Origin: Narthecium ossifragum | Lineage: Eukaryota > Streptophyta > Magnoliopsida > Dioscoreales > Nartheciaceae | Direction of reading: 5' to 3' | NCBI GenBank assembly: GCA_963920575.1 | Contig: OY986971.1 | Coordinates: forward strand, 8,744,779-8,808,778 | Length of the DNA: 64,000 bases | In this document: piece after piece, positions 22,314 through 33,599 of the stretch | Layout: each line of letters opens with the position of its first letter | How positions within the stretch are numbered: the stretch's first letter is position 1 | Program-made: the position numbers and the translations under genes | The notes under the pieces: generated by a model | Seen by the model: the letters and a program-made list of their open reading frames with translations, nothing else | Told to the model about the DNA's origin: nothing | The model's database searches: none

Positions 22314-22745
22314 TCAGAAGATAAGGAACTTGTAGAGCAATGAAGGAATGCATGTTGCAGCATGAATCCAATCTCTTCCAAGAAGGACTTTATAGTTAGT
22401 TGGCCTATCAACAACGAAAAAGGCCACTATTTTCTTGCTGCTTCCAACAGTTAATTCGAGAGGCAGGATACCCTTTGATGGAGCCACCCCTCCGGTGAAA
22501 CTTGTGAGAACTACCTCTACGGGGAGTGAATCATCATCTTTCTTTGCGAGCTTCTTCATCAATCTGTATGGTATGGTGTTGACGACTGCTCCATTATCAA
22601 CGAGTACCTTTGAGACAGGTACTCCATTAAGCTTGGCTCTGATATAAAGCGGTCTAAGGTGCTTAGTCATCTTCTCGGGTGGTCTTTCGAAAAGTACCCG
22701 ATCTTCGTCTTCTGGGGAAGTGTGATAGACGACATGCATTTCCAT
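22314..22745 (-). pseudogene. Retand/Tat aspartic protease domain
   Basis: Retropepsin cuts the Gag-Pol polyprotein. The minus-strand frame contains LFERPPEKMTKHLRPLYI, then the active-site motif VLVDNGAVVNTIP, then LPLELTVGSSKKIVAFFVVD and LLGRDWIHA, in the order seen in Retand/Tat proteases. DNGA instead of DTGA is usual for this lineage as I know it, so it is not scored as a mutation. The frame is open for 143 codons and runs out with KFLIF and a stop. The linker towards RT can be followed to about 22240 in another frame, and the element is truncated there. Confidence 0.8.
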
Positions 22746-24882
22746 TGGTTGCTTGCCTTTTGCCTTTGGTTGATTGCTTCCAACGGATGAATCACCTAAT
22801 TTGCTATTCCTTCTTGCTTGTGGAGTATGGGCTTGTTCCGCATCTCCCCACCAAGTAGGGCGAATAATATTAATAGGCTGGCTGATTACCTCATCTTCGT
22901 CCCCCCATCCGCTCGGGTGGACAATAAGAGGATGTGATGGTAGATGCTAGTTCCATGCAATCAATGCTGGCACCAATCGTTTGATGAGAGCCTTCCGGTA
23001 AATGACTAAATAGTCATACTTACCTCTGGATTCCCCTAGAGGTCCAACATCCGGATTACCTTCTTTATAAAGTTGCCACATGAGTTGTTATGTAGATATT
23101 CCCCTGTGAGCAACTTCTTCATCAACTTTAACACTTTCTTCTATCTCGACCATTTCTGGTCCTTGCACAGTATCTTCTTCGTTGGCCATGATCCTGGCCA
23201 TTGCTTCCCTGGTCTCATTCGATGGTGTCAGCTCTACCGATGCCTAAGAATGATGATCCAAGAGTGTTCGACACATTGTCGGAGGATTCTTCTGACTCCT
23301 CTTCTTCTGACCATGAATGATCAGCCTCATTTCCATCAGGGTTGCCAAAAACAAGTGGAAACACATAGTTTTGCGCCACTACTGACTGCATGGAACTAAA
23401 TTACAATAACATCGGCTCCTCATATTCATCGTCATCACCATTATCCCTGCTTCGATTGAACTTAGACTGTGAATTAGTCTCCAAATCTGAGGTTTCAACC
23501 TCATCTGTGATCTCTTCTTCTTGATCCTTCGTCTTGGCCTCTTTTTCGACGAACAACTGTCTTCGTCGCATGGCTTGGCCATTCTGCCTCTGGTATCACC
23601 TCAGTTGCGTTCTTGTCATTTCTTCGACCGGGACCATCTTTTCCTCTTGGAAGCTATACCTATGCCATGTGTTTGGCATAGGCGGCTTTGGCTTAAACGT
23701 TCTTGGGGGGTAGTAGGGCTAATATGGAGCCCTTCGCTCTGACATGCTTACAACCTCACTTCGGAGACAAGGCCTTGGTGGCTTGCCTTTCTCATTCTTG
23801 GACTCCCATTTCGGGGCCTTTGGTGCCTCAATCTCCGTCCTGCACTTCTTGCACAAGTTGCAGTGCTGATGGCCATGGCTACTTTCGCCATCGATCCTTG
23901 AGAAAACATTAGGATGTTTTTCATCCTTAATGTTGACTCCTACCGCCAGGAATGGGTTCTTGTCAACTCCCATCGTGGGCTCCTTTTTTGGGAAACAAGA
24001 CATGTGTCAGTGTTATGGGTCCATGCATTATGCCATTCACAATATTTTTTTCCTCTAACTTGTTTTTTCGTTGGCAAGACATGATTCCCAACAAGTTTTA
24101 TTTGCTTGTCTTTGTAAAGCTGATCAAATATTTGATCGGCTTTTATGATATCAAAAGTGAATTTTCGTGGTGGACGTTTCTCATCCTTGACTTTCTTTCC
24201 TTTGATATTTCCTGCCAGTTTCACCAGAACTTTGCATACATATAGATCGCCCTTGACTAACTCCGCCAGACAGACAACTACTTCTTCGTATCCACTTGTG
24301 TCCGCATTATGAATTTCATAGTTTGGATCGCGGAAATAAGTCTCTTTCAAAGATCTTTTGGTTCTAGCTTCCTGTTTGAGCAACTGTTCATACTTGACAA
24401 CACTATGAGTTAGTTGGAATAAATCATTAAACTTTTTATCTTGAAATTTCTTCTTAAACTCAAAGGAAAGGCCCCCCTTGCGAAATATCTTGGTACATTA
24501 GCACTATAGTTGTGTTGTGGTACAAATACATTCTGGCCACGTGAATCCCTAATTTCTTGCCTTTGTTCATACAATAAGATTTCAAAATAAGGTCTAGTTG
24601 CTGCCCTTAAAACAGTTTCAGATAGTATATCAAGATTATTTGATATACCTATTCGCCATTCGTTGGCGGGACTTCACTTGATGCACCTCTATGATTTGGC
24701 TCTCTATGAACAGGTTCGCCAAATACTGGCGCTGGGTTTGGTGCTGCTGGAAACTGTTGCTCTTCATCACTGGAGTCCTCAATAATGAGCACATCTCTGA
24801 ATTGTTCTCCGACCATATTTCCTGATATCAATTGCATATGACTACTTTTTCTTAGCACACTGGGTCCCACTGGGTGTGCCAA
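22746..24882 (-). pseudogene. Retand/Tat gag, frameshifted
   Basis: The N-terminal frame (24882-24649) ends early. A central frame (24383-23940) contains FTFDIIKADQIFDQLYKDKQ and a knuckle-like KYCEWHNAWTHNTDTC, the C..H form seen in Retand/Tat gag. Further pieces at 23582-23379 and around 23400-23300 hold the acidic gag-protease linker. At least three frame changes and several stops break the gene. Gag packages the RNA into particles in the cytoplasm. The order LTR, gag, protease along the minus strand supports one element. Confidence 0.7.
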
Positions 24883-25403
24883 AAATGTTTGTGCATGAAA
24901 TGTGGTGTCTTTCGGCGAACAAAATAAATCATGAGGATCAGGGACGTACGTTCTCCAACCTTCTCGGAAGCGAGCGAGGGCGCTAAGGTTGTGAAAAGAG
25001 TAGGATGAGAATGAGTTAATTGCAATAGAATAAAGACAAAATAAATTTGCTCTGATGGCACCGAAATCGGCTCTGTAAAAAAGATAATATTTTAATTAAT
25101 TGCAAAGACGACACCGCTGTCAGTTCCGACGAATTTACTTACTTGCAATTTGGGCGAGTAAGTTTCACAAAAACGCAGGGCGGACCTGCGATACAAGGGT
25201 GCAGGGCGGACCTAAATCTAAGATACAAATAGCAGTGGCTAAGCATACTAACACAAGGGTCTTACTTTGGTTTCTGAATTTACGAGAGAGCCCCATTGTT
25301 GTATCTCTGGGTCTTTTATACTGCTCCTTTCCTTCAGCGGTTGGCCGCGGTTCTATTTGTGGTTGCGGTTGTTGTCATTGTGTCTGTCGGTTGAACTGCT
25401 AGT

Positions 25404-27204
25404 TGATGAGTGCATGAAAGTGCACTCTGAACAGTCTTATAACCATCTCAATTACTATATTATTATCCTTAATCAGCATCTTTATTACTATTTTTATATC
25501 TATATGTTGCTTCACATGGTTGTTTGGAAAATGCAGGAAATTGGAGCTAAAAGAAGCTGAAAAGAGTATATGGAGCAACTTCACAAATTAATCTGTACCT
25601 GCTCGTGAACAACCAGATGATGTGCCATATATGGTTGGAAAGTTCTTGAAGTCTAGATTCTGGGCAATTTTATGGTTCGTGATTTCGAGTTTTCTAGAGG
25701 AAGTTACGGCAATTTTAGTACCGATGGCGCAGTCTGGATGGCAGAAAGGAAAATAAGCTGGAAGTCCGAGCGATCCGCCGATCGATCGGACCTCGCAGAA
25801 TCGTGACAGAACATATGTTTTTTGGCTGAACATGGTCCGATCGATCCCTCCATCGCTCCTATGGGGTCCGATCGATCCGACACCAATGGTCCGATCGATC
25901 GGACTCGGAAAAAGCCAAAAACAGCGGATTTTTACTCAACCGATCGATCCAACACTCATAATTCGATCGATCGGACTTGGGAATTAATGGGTGACAGAAC
26001 GTATGCTTTTTAGAGGAGCAGAGTTCGATCGATCCGTCCATCGATCGAACTCGGGAAGAGCCAAAGACGAAGGATTTTTACGAAATCGATCGATCCGACT
26101 CCCTTAGTCCAATCGATCGGACTCGGGCGTAAATAGAAGTTTGAGATTTTAATGAGACCGATCGATCCAACATCCCGAGGAGGATCGATCGGACGTTCCC
26201 AGTGAATTAAATCAACGGTTTAGATCAAATCCGTTGATGGAGAGCTTAGGGGCTATAAATAGGAAACTTAGGGCTAATTAAGGGGGACTTCTGGGACGTT
26301 TTTGGAGGCTCTTCCTGGACATTTCCTAAGGGAAGAAGATGAAGGAATCTCCATCCATGGCCGAGTAATCCGCGGGCATGGCGGACGGATGATCTAGCGA
26401 GGACTAGGGCTTCTTCTCCAACAATGGTTCATAGTTTTTAATCTTTATTGTTAAACTCTTCTTATGTATTGGATCTTCACAGATTTCTTTGTGGTTAACC
26501 ATTATTATAAATCCAGTCATGCTTCTTTTATGATATTGTGATCCCATCGTTATCTCCTTCGATTCTCCTACCGAGTCTCGTGAGACCTTTGCTATACATT
26601 GCCCGTAGTGATAGCTGGTATTGTATATTCTTAGGGATCTGGTTAGATAAGGTTGGGGCTCTATACCGTGAGATCTTTGCTATGCATTGCCGATTGTGAG
26701 AGTTGGTATTGTGTATTCTTAGAGATCCGGTTAGAGTTAGGGTTTTGTCCCGATGAACTTTTGCTGCGCGTTGCCTGTAGTGACAGCCGGTATCGTGTAT
26801 TCTTAGGTTTGGTTGGATGAAGTTAGAACTATAAAAAGGAAGAACCAATCATAGGAAGAGACATTTATATTTTATCAGATTCATAATTCTTTATCTTCCG
26901 GTTAAGGTGATTGAGATGTGAATCCCTTAACTGTGTATCATATGAACCGTTGAGAAGAGAAGAACCTAAATCCGAGTGAAGTGATTCCTGAAGCCTAGCC
27001 TCATTCAAATCTTGATTTCTTTCGTTAACTTATCTTACCATTACATCTTCGATCTATTTTCTTAACTTTCATCGCTCTTGATTGTTTTCAATTCATTGTT
27101 ATTTGTATTTCTGGATCTTTTCTGCTTGTGTCTCTGTGGGATTCGACCTCTCTTATGCTGTACTGCACCGCGACCGCTGTGCGTGACACATTTGAACGAC
27201 ATCA
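25404..27204 (+). mobile_element. Solo LTR, Athila-like GATCGATC-bearing family (TGATGAGTGCATG start)
   Basis: 1801 bp from TGATGAGTGCATG to GAACGACATCA, flanked by CTAGT at 25399-25403 and 27205-27209. GATCGATC sites lie at 25770-26190, upstream of TATAAATA (26254-26261). It sits inside the Retand/Tat LTR. The truncated LTR at the right window edge (63877-64000) is the same family. Confidence 0.9.
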
Positions 27205-27209
27205 CTAGT

Positions 27210-27746
27210 CAGCTACATTAACTAACTTCTCTTTTCATTAGTACCATTGAACATGTCTTTCATGGCTCCATTTTCGCCAACACTACTCTTTCATGGGCTG
27301 AAGCCATCGCAAAGGATACTTTCCCACGATTCACTTTCATATGAAAGAAATAGATTTTCTAGTTGTACAGCGACATTAAGCTGCATCAAGCCACCCTCTC
27401 TTAGATTTTAGAGTGCTGATTTTTACACAACACTATACGTCTTTTACATGTTATGCCATATCAACAACCACCTAAACAATCTCACGTGGGTTTGTGTAAA
27501 AGTCAATCCTCGGGGGAAAAAATTGGTAATTTGCCGTCAAACAAAAACATCTATCCACGTAGGATTATACAGATAAGAGTATAAATATCATTTTATGTAT
27601 GCCACATAAGCAGCCACAAAGGTTTGTTTCAACACAACCCCTCATGGAGTTACGCAAAAAATCATTTTTTCTGATTTTAGCATTAAATTTGGCTTAATTA
27701 GCAACATGCAGATACAACGCGTTAAACATAGGATTAAAAAAAGTGG
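27210..27746. other. Unresolved AT-rich stretch
   Basis: Nothing recognisable. The first part may be the outer portion of the Retand/Tat LTR interrupted at 25403. Confidence 0.3.
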
Positions 27747-27754
27747 CTATCACC

Positions 27755-28592
27755 CAGGCCGGCCCAACCCCTAGGCAGCTTAGGCGGCTGCCTAGGGCCT
27801 CTACTTGGAAGTGGGCTCCCAAATTATATGCTTATTAAGAAATTTGAACTTATATATTAAAAAATGTAAGTTATTGAATTCATGTTTTATTGTTAATTAA
27901 GAATTTAGAGCCTATATATGTATTAAAAAAGTCAAGTTATTGAATTCATGTTTTATTAGGTTTCTAACCTAATCATTAGGCCCCAAAAACCTTCTAATTA
28001 ATGTAAATATAGATGTTAGGCCCAATTAAAATCCCTCTTAGTAACCTCACTTGGAATTTGAAAAATGATGTACTGTTGGCAAAAAAAATCTTGGGACTTG
28101 ATATGGACATGTGTCCATAAATTTTATCCTCTAGTTAATTTATAACTTTACTATTGACGACTTGGATTTATATCATGAACCAAACCTTTTGAAAGAAGTT
28201 TTGTCATCAGAAAATAACAATCCAATTCAAATCTTGAATTATATCAAATGACTAGATTGTTTTCTGAATACCAATATTGTTGATAATACATGTAACGGTT
28301 GTTCATGCATAAAGAAGCTTTTCAAAAGAAGCTAATAAAATCTTAGTTGTGATCAATCAAGAAAGATTAAATGAATTAGCTATGTTATCTATTAAAAAAG
28401 ATATATTAGCTTAACTTGAATATAAAAAATTAATCAGTACTTTCGCAGCCCAAAAAACCAGAATGATGATTTTTAAATAAGTTTATCATATTTAATTAAT
28501 TTAATTTTCTTTATTAACTATGATTAGTAAATACTTAAAGGCCTCATTTGATTTATTTGTCTAGGGTCTCAAAATTGATTGGGCCAGCCCTG
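27755..28592 (+). mobile_element. hAT DNA transposon relic, internally deleted
   Basis: Ends are CAGGCCGGCCCAA and TTGGGCCAGCCCTG, imperfect inverted repeats of the CAGGGCCGGCCC type. Flanking 8-bp duplications are CTATCACC at 27747-27754 and 28593-28600, the size expected for hAT. At 838 bp it is far too short for an autonomous copy. It retains only the last part of a transposase. Confidence 0.9.
28290..28480 (+). pseudogene. hAT transposase C-terminal dimerisation domain
   Basis: The frame ending at the TAA at 28478-28480 contains RSFSK, then NQERLNELAMLSIKKDIL, then LISTFAAQKTRMM, the layout of the hAT-family C-terminal dimerisation region (the S-x-R-SFSKLK... ERLN-LA-LSI signature). A TAA in frame after the DILA residues and a degraded stretch between the SFSK and ERLN motifs show decay. 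The catalytic RNase H-like core and the DNA-binding zinc finger are absent. The gene could not make an active transposase. Confidence 0.8.
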
Positions 28593-28600
28593 CTATCACC

Positions 28601-30299
28601 TGGAATGCTAACTCATCATTCGGTCAAGTATGTATGATGACTACATGCAATATTCTTATGCCAATGTGTGTGCAACGTCTGCCAATCCCCATACAAAGAG
28701 TAAATGTTATCAACAGATGAAGTCCATTATTTGGAACATAACGGTCCAATTTTAAATTTTTACATCTCATATGTATCTAGCAGAAAGGAATCCCTACAAG
28801 TAGGATAACGTTGTGAAGAGAGCTAATGTCTTCCTAAAGTTTGGAGTGTGACAAAATTGCCAAAAGTTTAGGTTTAGGTCAGGAAAGTTAAGGAACTAGA
28901 GAAACTCATAATAACAGTTCCATAGGGTTGAAGTCATGTTGGTGTACATCAAGCCAACATCACACATGAATAGCTACATGACGCATATCCTGTGCGTTCC
29001 ATGCATCTTATCCAGCGTTTTTTTTTATTATTAGTTATCAAGCTTTTACCTTAGTTATAGTGACGTAAATGTTCCACATTTTCAACAAATTTGAGGGCTT
29101 GGGGATGAGGCGATCTATTATCAACCAATTGTCACCATCGTATATGCTAACCACTTCAACTACTTAATGTTTGGAATCCGAGTGCTCCGGCAATACCAGG
29201 GACTCCCTAGATAGCGATGGGATGTGGCAGTGGAAAAGACACCCAAAATAATAACAAACAAAAGATAGAGATCGACACAATATTTACTTGAAAAACTTAC
29301 CAACAACAATTACTAGGCTAAACCAACGACAGGGAGAAATATGCACTATGTTTAAAGAACTTTAATGATTTGTTAGAAAGGATGAACGTTTCTATAGACT
29401 CTCATAATGTCTCTCAAATTCTTAAAATTCTCACAAAACCCTATCAGTAAGCTTTCAAGCATACGAGCGCACACAAAAACCCTAGCATTTCAATGCTTTT
29501 ATAATGACGTCAAATTAGAACCCCAACTCAATCGGCTTAATAATTAGCAGCCAAGTTTAGAATAATATAAGCCGTCCATACTTCGGAAACAAACAGGTCC
29601 TCCAACGCCTCTTGATCACGTTATGCAAGGCTGCCACACAGGCTTGTTGGAACCCGCCAACTAATGCTCTTGAGATCGACCTTGTTTGCTAGTCTGCAGC
29701 TTGTTCTGATCACGCTTTGCTCCATTAATTCGCTTGAGCGATCTTCTAGACTTCAAACTCCTCTAAACTTGATGTTCCTCGTCTTCTTCACGTGTCACGA
29801 TGCCGTTGATTCTCCTAGGAGGAAAATTCCCAACTTTCAAGAGTTGTGAAGTACTGTTCCAGCTTGTGTAGTGGAGAATCAAATTCCTTTCTTGAGGGAG
29901 ACGACGGTCTGCTATTCAATATTCTTCTATTTGAAAAGAAAAAGGCTTGAGCAGTCCTCCACAACTCCACAAAAGCTAGAATAGACGATTGTACAATTCA
30001 ACTATTAAATACAGCTTAACATACCGTCCTTAAAGCAAGCTCCACAAAAGATTCAATGCTGTTACTTGTTGGATGCTTTGATCAAACATGAAAAGACACA
30101 TTGCCAGGAAGATTTCCGGTCTCTATCTTGTTTCAATCTACTTGATCCACCAAATAATATGGACAAGTAGCGCCGTAGCGGTACAGGGTATGGATAGAGG
30201 ATATGGATATAATACAATAAGGATGCTATGATACGGTAAATCTAAAAAGTTTAGGATATGAATATGTCGATGATACAAGAACAAATATAAATGTATATA
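28601..30299. other. Unresolved AT-rich intergenic stretch
   Basis: I could identify no coding region or element ends. The short frame at 29664-29849 has no recognisable motif and is probably chance. Confidence 0.4.
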
Positions 30300-30655
30300 T
30301 AATGATATACGGATATTTACATATATGTCATTCAAAAGATCATAATTTACATATATACCAATTTTTTTTTATATTTACATAAACGCCATCAAATTCATAA
30401 TATATTCTCAGATATGTCACTCTGTCAATCTCTTTAGGCTACTTTAACTTAAACTATGGCAAAAATAAATCTCTCTCACCTTAATTATTACTATTAACAT
30501 CGTTACAATGGCATATTTCATGGATATTCCAAATAAAGTAACCACAGAATATATCTCAATTTGATGGCGTGTATGTAAATATAAAAAATATAGAGACACA
30601 TATATGTAAATTAATTAGGATCTTTTGAGTGGCATATATGTAAATATCATATACC
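30300..30655. repeat. AT-rich inverted repeat (MITE-like foldback)
   Basis: The left arm (about 30305-30430) contains GATATTTACATATATGTCA, CAAAAGATC and CGCCATCAAATT. The right arm (about 30490-30655) contains the same phrases in reverse complement, in mirrored order, around a centre near 30460. Boundaries and target duplication are unclear. Confidence 0.65.
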
Positions 30656-30921
30656 TCTAACATGAAGTTAATTTTGTAGGTAAAAAAAGGTAAATGCAAG
30701 CATTTACCCTTTCAAGACTTCTTGAATAGAGAATTAATTACTTTTGTGTTTTAATTATCACTAGGAAACGTTGGAGTAGGTTTGCCAACTTGGAGAAATT
30801 TTTTTAAAAATAGGGTTTTAGTAGGGAGCATCATAAGTAGATCTTATCCTACTAATAAAGCAACAACCATTAGATTTAACTCTTTAATTTAAAAGACTCT
30901 TATACCCTTCTCTCTATTATT

Positions 30922-31263
30922 ATGACTAGATCCCCTTTAAAACACCTCCCCCCCACCTCCAGATCTCCAACATCCGGATCCGCCGCCGCCCCAACCCCCA
31001 GATCCGTCGTCGACCGCTCCAAGATCCTGATCCGCTACCGCCGCCGCTCCCAGATCTCCACGCCGCCATCGTCGCCACTCATCACCCCATTCACTGCCAC
31101 AACTTCGACGCCGCCGTCCTCTTTCTCGGAACCTCCCGGATCTATAGATCATTTGCCTCCCGACCACCATGAGGGTTGTAGCGCCGGCAGCCGCCGAGGA
31201 GGAGGTGGACGCCCGGGCCGACGACTTCATAAAGAGTTCAAGAGGAGCTGCAGGAAGCAGCTG
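30922..31263 (+). pseudogene. GC-rich gene fragment with DUF761-like C-terminal motif
   Basis: A GC-rich island (30930-31260) stands out from its AT-rich surroundings. Near its end one frame reads EEEVDARADDFIK (31196-31234). A one-base shift leads to FKRSCRKQL, together resembling the conserved tail of plant DUF761 proteins (VDARADDFI..F...L). The upstream part is low-complexity Pro/Ser/Arg in all frames and has stops. The second half of the motif is repeated in the tandem copy at 31561 with the same missing base, so the lesion predates the duplication. Function of the family is poorly known to me; here it is a relic. Confidence 0.4.
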
Positions 31264-31868
31264 ATAGAATCCACATTATAAAGAGAAAATGGAAAAGAGA
31301 AAAGAGAAAAATCCAAACCATTCATGTATATGGATGGAAAAGATAAAAGTGTAAATTGCAAAGAGAATACTGCAAAGAGAATAATGCAATGCATTCATGG
31401 AGATTAATAAAAAGAGAAAAGAGAACACTCAATAACATGTTTGAGCACAAAATCATTTTTGGATTCAGTTATTCTCTTTTTACAAAGAGAAAACTTAAAT
31501 CTATTCATGAATATTAATCAAAAACTAAAAAGAGAATACTGCAAACAGAAAAGCGAATGCGACAACTTCATCAAGAGTTCAAGAGGAGTTGCCGGAAGTA
31601 GCTGGCGGAATCCGCATTGAAAAGAGAAAATGGAAAAGAGAAAAGAGAATAATCCAAACCATTCATGTATATGGATGGAAAAGAGAAAAGTGTAAACTGC
31701 AAAGAGAATAATGCAATGCATTCATGTAGATTAATGAAAAGAGAAAAGAGAACATTCCATAACATGTTTGAGCACAGAAACATTTTTGGATTTAGGTTCT
31801 CTTTTTACAAAGAGAAAACTTAAATCCATTCATGAACATTAACCAAAAACAGAAAAAGAGAATAATGC
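31220..31868 (+). repeat. Tandem duplication, unit 341 bp
   Basis: Copy 1 starts at 31220 (GACGACTTCATAAAGAGTTC) and copy 2 at 31561 (GACAACTTCATCAAGAGTTC); they align through CATTCATGTATATGGATGG and AACATGTTTGAGCAC to about 31868. Each unit is rich in AAAGAGAA runs. By eye the copies differ at around one base in fifteen to twenty. Confidence 0.85.
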
Positions 31869-32793
31869 CGCCCCAAACCCATCTCCCCCTCCCTTGCCGA
31901 TTTGCGTCACGTCACAACTGCCGTCCCTACTTCAAACCGGGGAGCCCGCTGACACCGTCGTGAGATCTATAGTGAAGCACCCACATTTGGATGCTCAATG
32001 TGGACTCGCCCAAGAGAGAGGGTGGTAGAAGTTGACTAGTGAGAGAAAAAAGATTGGCAGCCTTTATTACTTCTCACCCACTCTCTCACTCTCCCCTCTA
32101 TGTTGTGTACTTCTCCACCCTTTCCTTGATATGAACCCTTCCCTCTCCACCCTCTCCTCAATCCTCTCCCTCTTCCACCAGATCCATCAACATAGAGATC
32201 CCGACGAGGGCCCATGTTGATGAGATCTCCTCGATCTCTCCCTCTTCCACCAGATCTATCAATAGGGAGATCTTGATGGGGCCCATGTTGGTGAGGGGGA
32301 GAGGGACTATAGGAGGGTGAGAGGGAGGGGGAGAGGTACGGGAATGAGGGGGAGAGGGTGGGGGAGGGGGACCATAGGAGGGTGAGAGAGAGGGGGAGAG
32401 GGATGGGGAGGGCGGCGATTAAGTTAGAGTGGGATTAGGGTTTGAGTCATCATGGGGGCAAAAAGGTCATTAAAAATGCATAATCAATCATAATTGTCCA
32501 TAACTGTTTTAAAATGGTGTTTCTATATTAAAACTAATGATGGTGGTATACTAGTTAATAAGTTTGTTTATTTTAGTGTAAACACTAATTATCTATTTAA
32601 AAACAGATTCAGACAGAAGAGGTATCAGAGAAACCTAGATTGTAAGTTTTGGAAAATAATAGTATCGAGATACCCTATGTATCACTCAATTTATTTATTT
32701 TTTTAATTTACAAAAACTGCCGGATACGTATTTATATATATGCCGAATCCCAAAATTTAATTACATTTTCATGGACAAAAACAGCCGGATGCG
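31869..32793. other. Non-coding stretch with purine-rich repeats
   Basis: No gene recognised. A local duplication of TCTCCCTCTTCCACCAGATC with flanks lies near 32165 and 32235. A G-rich block at 32280-32410 repeats ATAGGAGGGTGAGAG with GGGGGAGAGG. The rest (32430-32793) is AT-rich. Confidence 0.5.
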
Positions 32794-32888
32794 TATATGA
32801 AGTGTCGGTACTGCCTTGTCGGTAATAAGGCATAATCTTCTTCCTTTCAATCTTACAGTCGGTTGATTCATTACCAACACTTCATATA
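32794..32888. repeat. 17-bp inverted repeat upstream of the EF-hand gene
   Basis: TATATGAAGTGTCGGTA (32794-32810) and the complement of TACCAACACTTCATATA (32872-32888) pair with one mismatch around a 61-base loop. It lies 75 bases upstream of the TATA box. Probably a small foldback relic. Confidence 0.6.
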
Positions 32889-32963
32889 TAGCATCAGATT
32901 CCAATAGTTCATGCATGTTACAATACAGTAGCTTTTGCCATGTGGGACATCACAAGCCATCTC

Positions 32964-32971
32964 TATAAGTA
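32964..32971 (+). promoter_or_regulatory. TATA box of the EF-hand gene
   Basis: TATAAGTA lies 74 bases before the ATG, a normal distance for a short 5' UTR. Confidence 0.6.
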
Positions 32972-33037
32972 TGGAGCATGATGGAGGTCATTCTTCCAAG
33001 GTAGACTGGTGTAAAAATTCTTGTTGAGCTTGTGGAA

Positions 33038-33310
33038 ATGAGTTCTCGTAGCAAACCCAGTTCCTCACGAAGGCAGAGCTTTCAAGAGTGGCTTCATCAG
33101 ATCGATGCTGATAAAGATGGGGTCATCACCAAGAAGGAGCTGCGTGAGGCGCTCGGCCAGGCTGGCATAAGCTTCGCTTGGTTGAAGTCGCAACGAGCCG
33201 TCAAAGCATGCGATCTCGACGATAACAATAAGATCAATGGCGACATGGAATGGAAGGATTTCATGGATTATGCAGAGAAGCACTGGAAAGTCGCCATTGA
33301 AAGGGAATAA
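33038..33310 (+). CDS. Small EF-hand calcium-binding protein
   Basis: A 90-residue, single-exon frame from ATG 33038 to TAA 33308-33310. A GTG six bases upstream is in frame but plant translation would use the ATG. Residues 1-14 are Ser/Arg/Lys-rich. The first EF-hand (about residues 14-42) has a canonical loop D-A-D-K-D-G-V-I-T-K-K-E flanked by helices (FQEWLHQI and LREALGQAG). The second (about residues 58-82) has DLDDNNKINGD followed by M then E, so the acidic residue at loop position 12 is displaced and calcium binding there is doubtful. The layout matches a family of small plant EF-hand proteins with one good and one variable hand. A TATA box at 32964 and AATAAA at 33519 frame it. It is the only apparently intact host gene in the window. 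Expression is not shown by sequence. Confidence 0.75.
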   Translation: MSSRSKPSSSRRQSFQEWLHQIDADKDGVITKKELREALGQAGISFAWLKSQRAVKACDLDDNNKINGDMEWKDFMDYAEKHWKVAIERE

Positions 33311-33518
33311 TTTGCAGTACTAGTTCACATGCTGGGCGTGTTCACATGCATGTTATATATGTACGCAGGAACATATACTATGGCCTTATCTATCATACAT
33401 GCTTACTTGGTTGTACTATTACTATACTACTAAATATTAGCTTTTGCCTATGCTAGTAAAACTTGATTGTCACCTGCATATGTAGTCATTGCGGTTTATG
33501 TAATATATGATGTATTAG

Positions 33519-33524
33519 AATAAA
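33519..33524 (+). terminator. Poly(A) signal of the EF-hand gene
   Basis: AATAAA 209 bases after the stop codon. The 3' end of the LINE lies only about 50 bases further on. Confidence 0.55.
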
Positions 33525-33599
33525 TCCTGTTGTTGGACTGAATTAATGAACGCTAAGTTCAGTTGTAGTAGTTTTTCTTTTTTTGATTAGATAAGCCTG

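Larger units (their letters stand above)
22240..25403 (-). mobile_element. Retand/Tat-type Ty3 retrotransposon fragment (LTR end, gag, protease)
   Basis: Read on the minus strand: the U5 end of an LTR (from 25403 down to 24886), then a leader beginning TTTTTGGCACACCCAGTGGG, which resembles the leader of Retand/Tat elements, then gag (24882 to about 22750) and protease (22745-22314). The fragment stops in the protease-RT linker near 22240, so RT, RNase H and integrase are missing. The LTR is broken at 25404 by the solo LTR 25404-27204 and may continue from 27210; its outer end was not found. Frames are shifted in several places. Confidence 0.75.

Noticed and set aside
22566..22600. DNGA in the minus-strand protease as an inactivating mutation
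   Set aside because: As I know the Retand/Tat lineage, DNGA is its usual active-site form.
29664..29849. 61-codon plus-strand frame
   Set aside because: No motif, no promoter context, and codon pattern like the surrounding non-coding DNA.
33032..33037. GTG start six bases upstream of the EF-hand ATG
   Set aside because: Plant nuclear genes use AUG; the ATG at 33038 has G at -3 and gives the complete protein.
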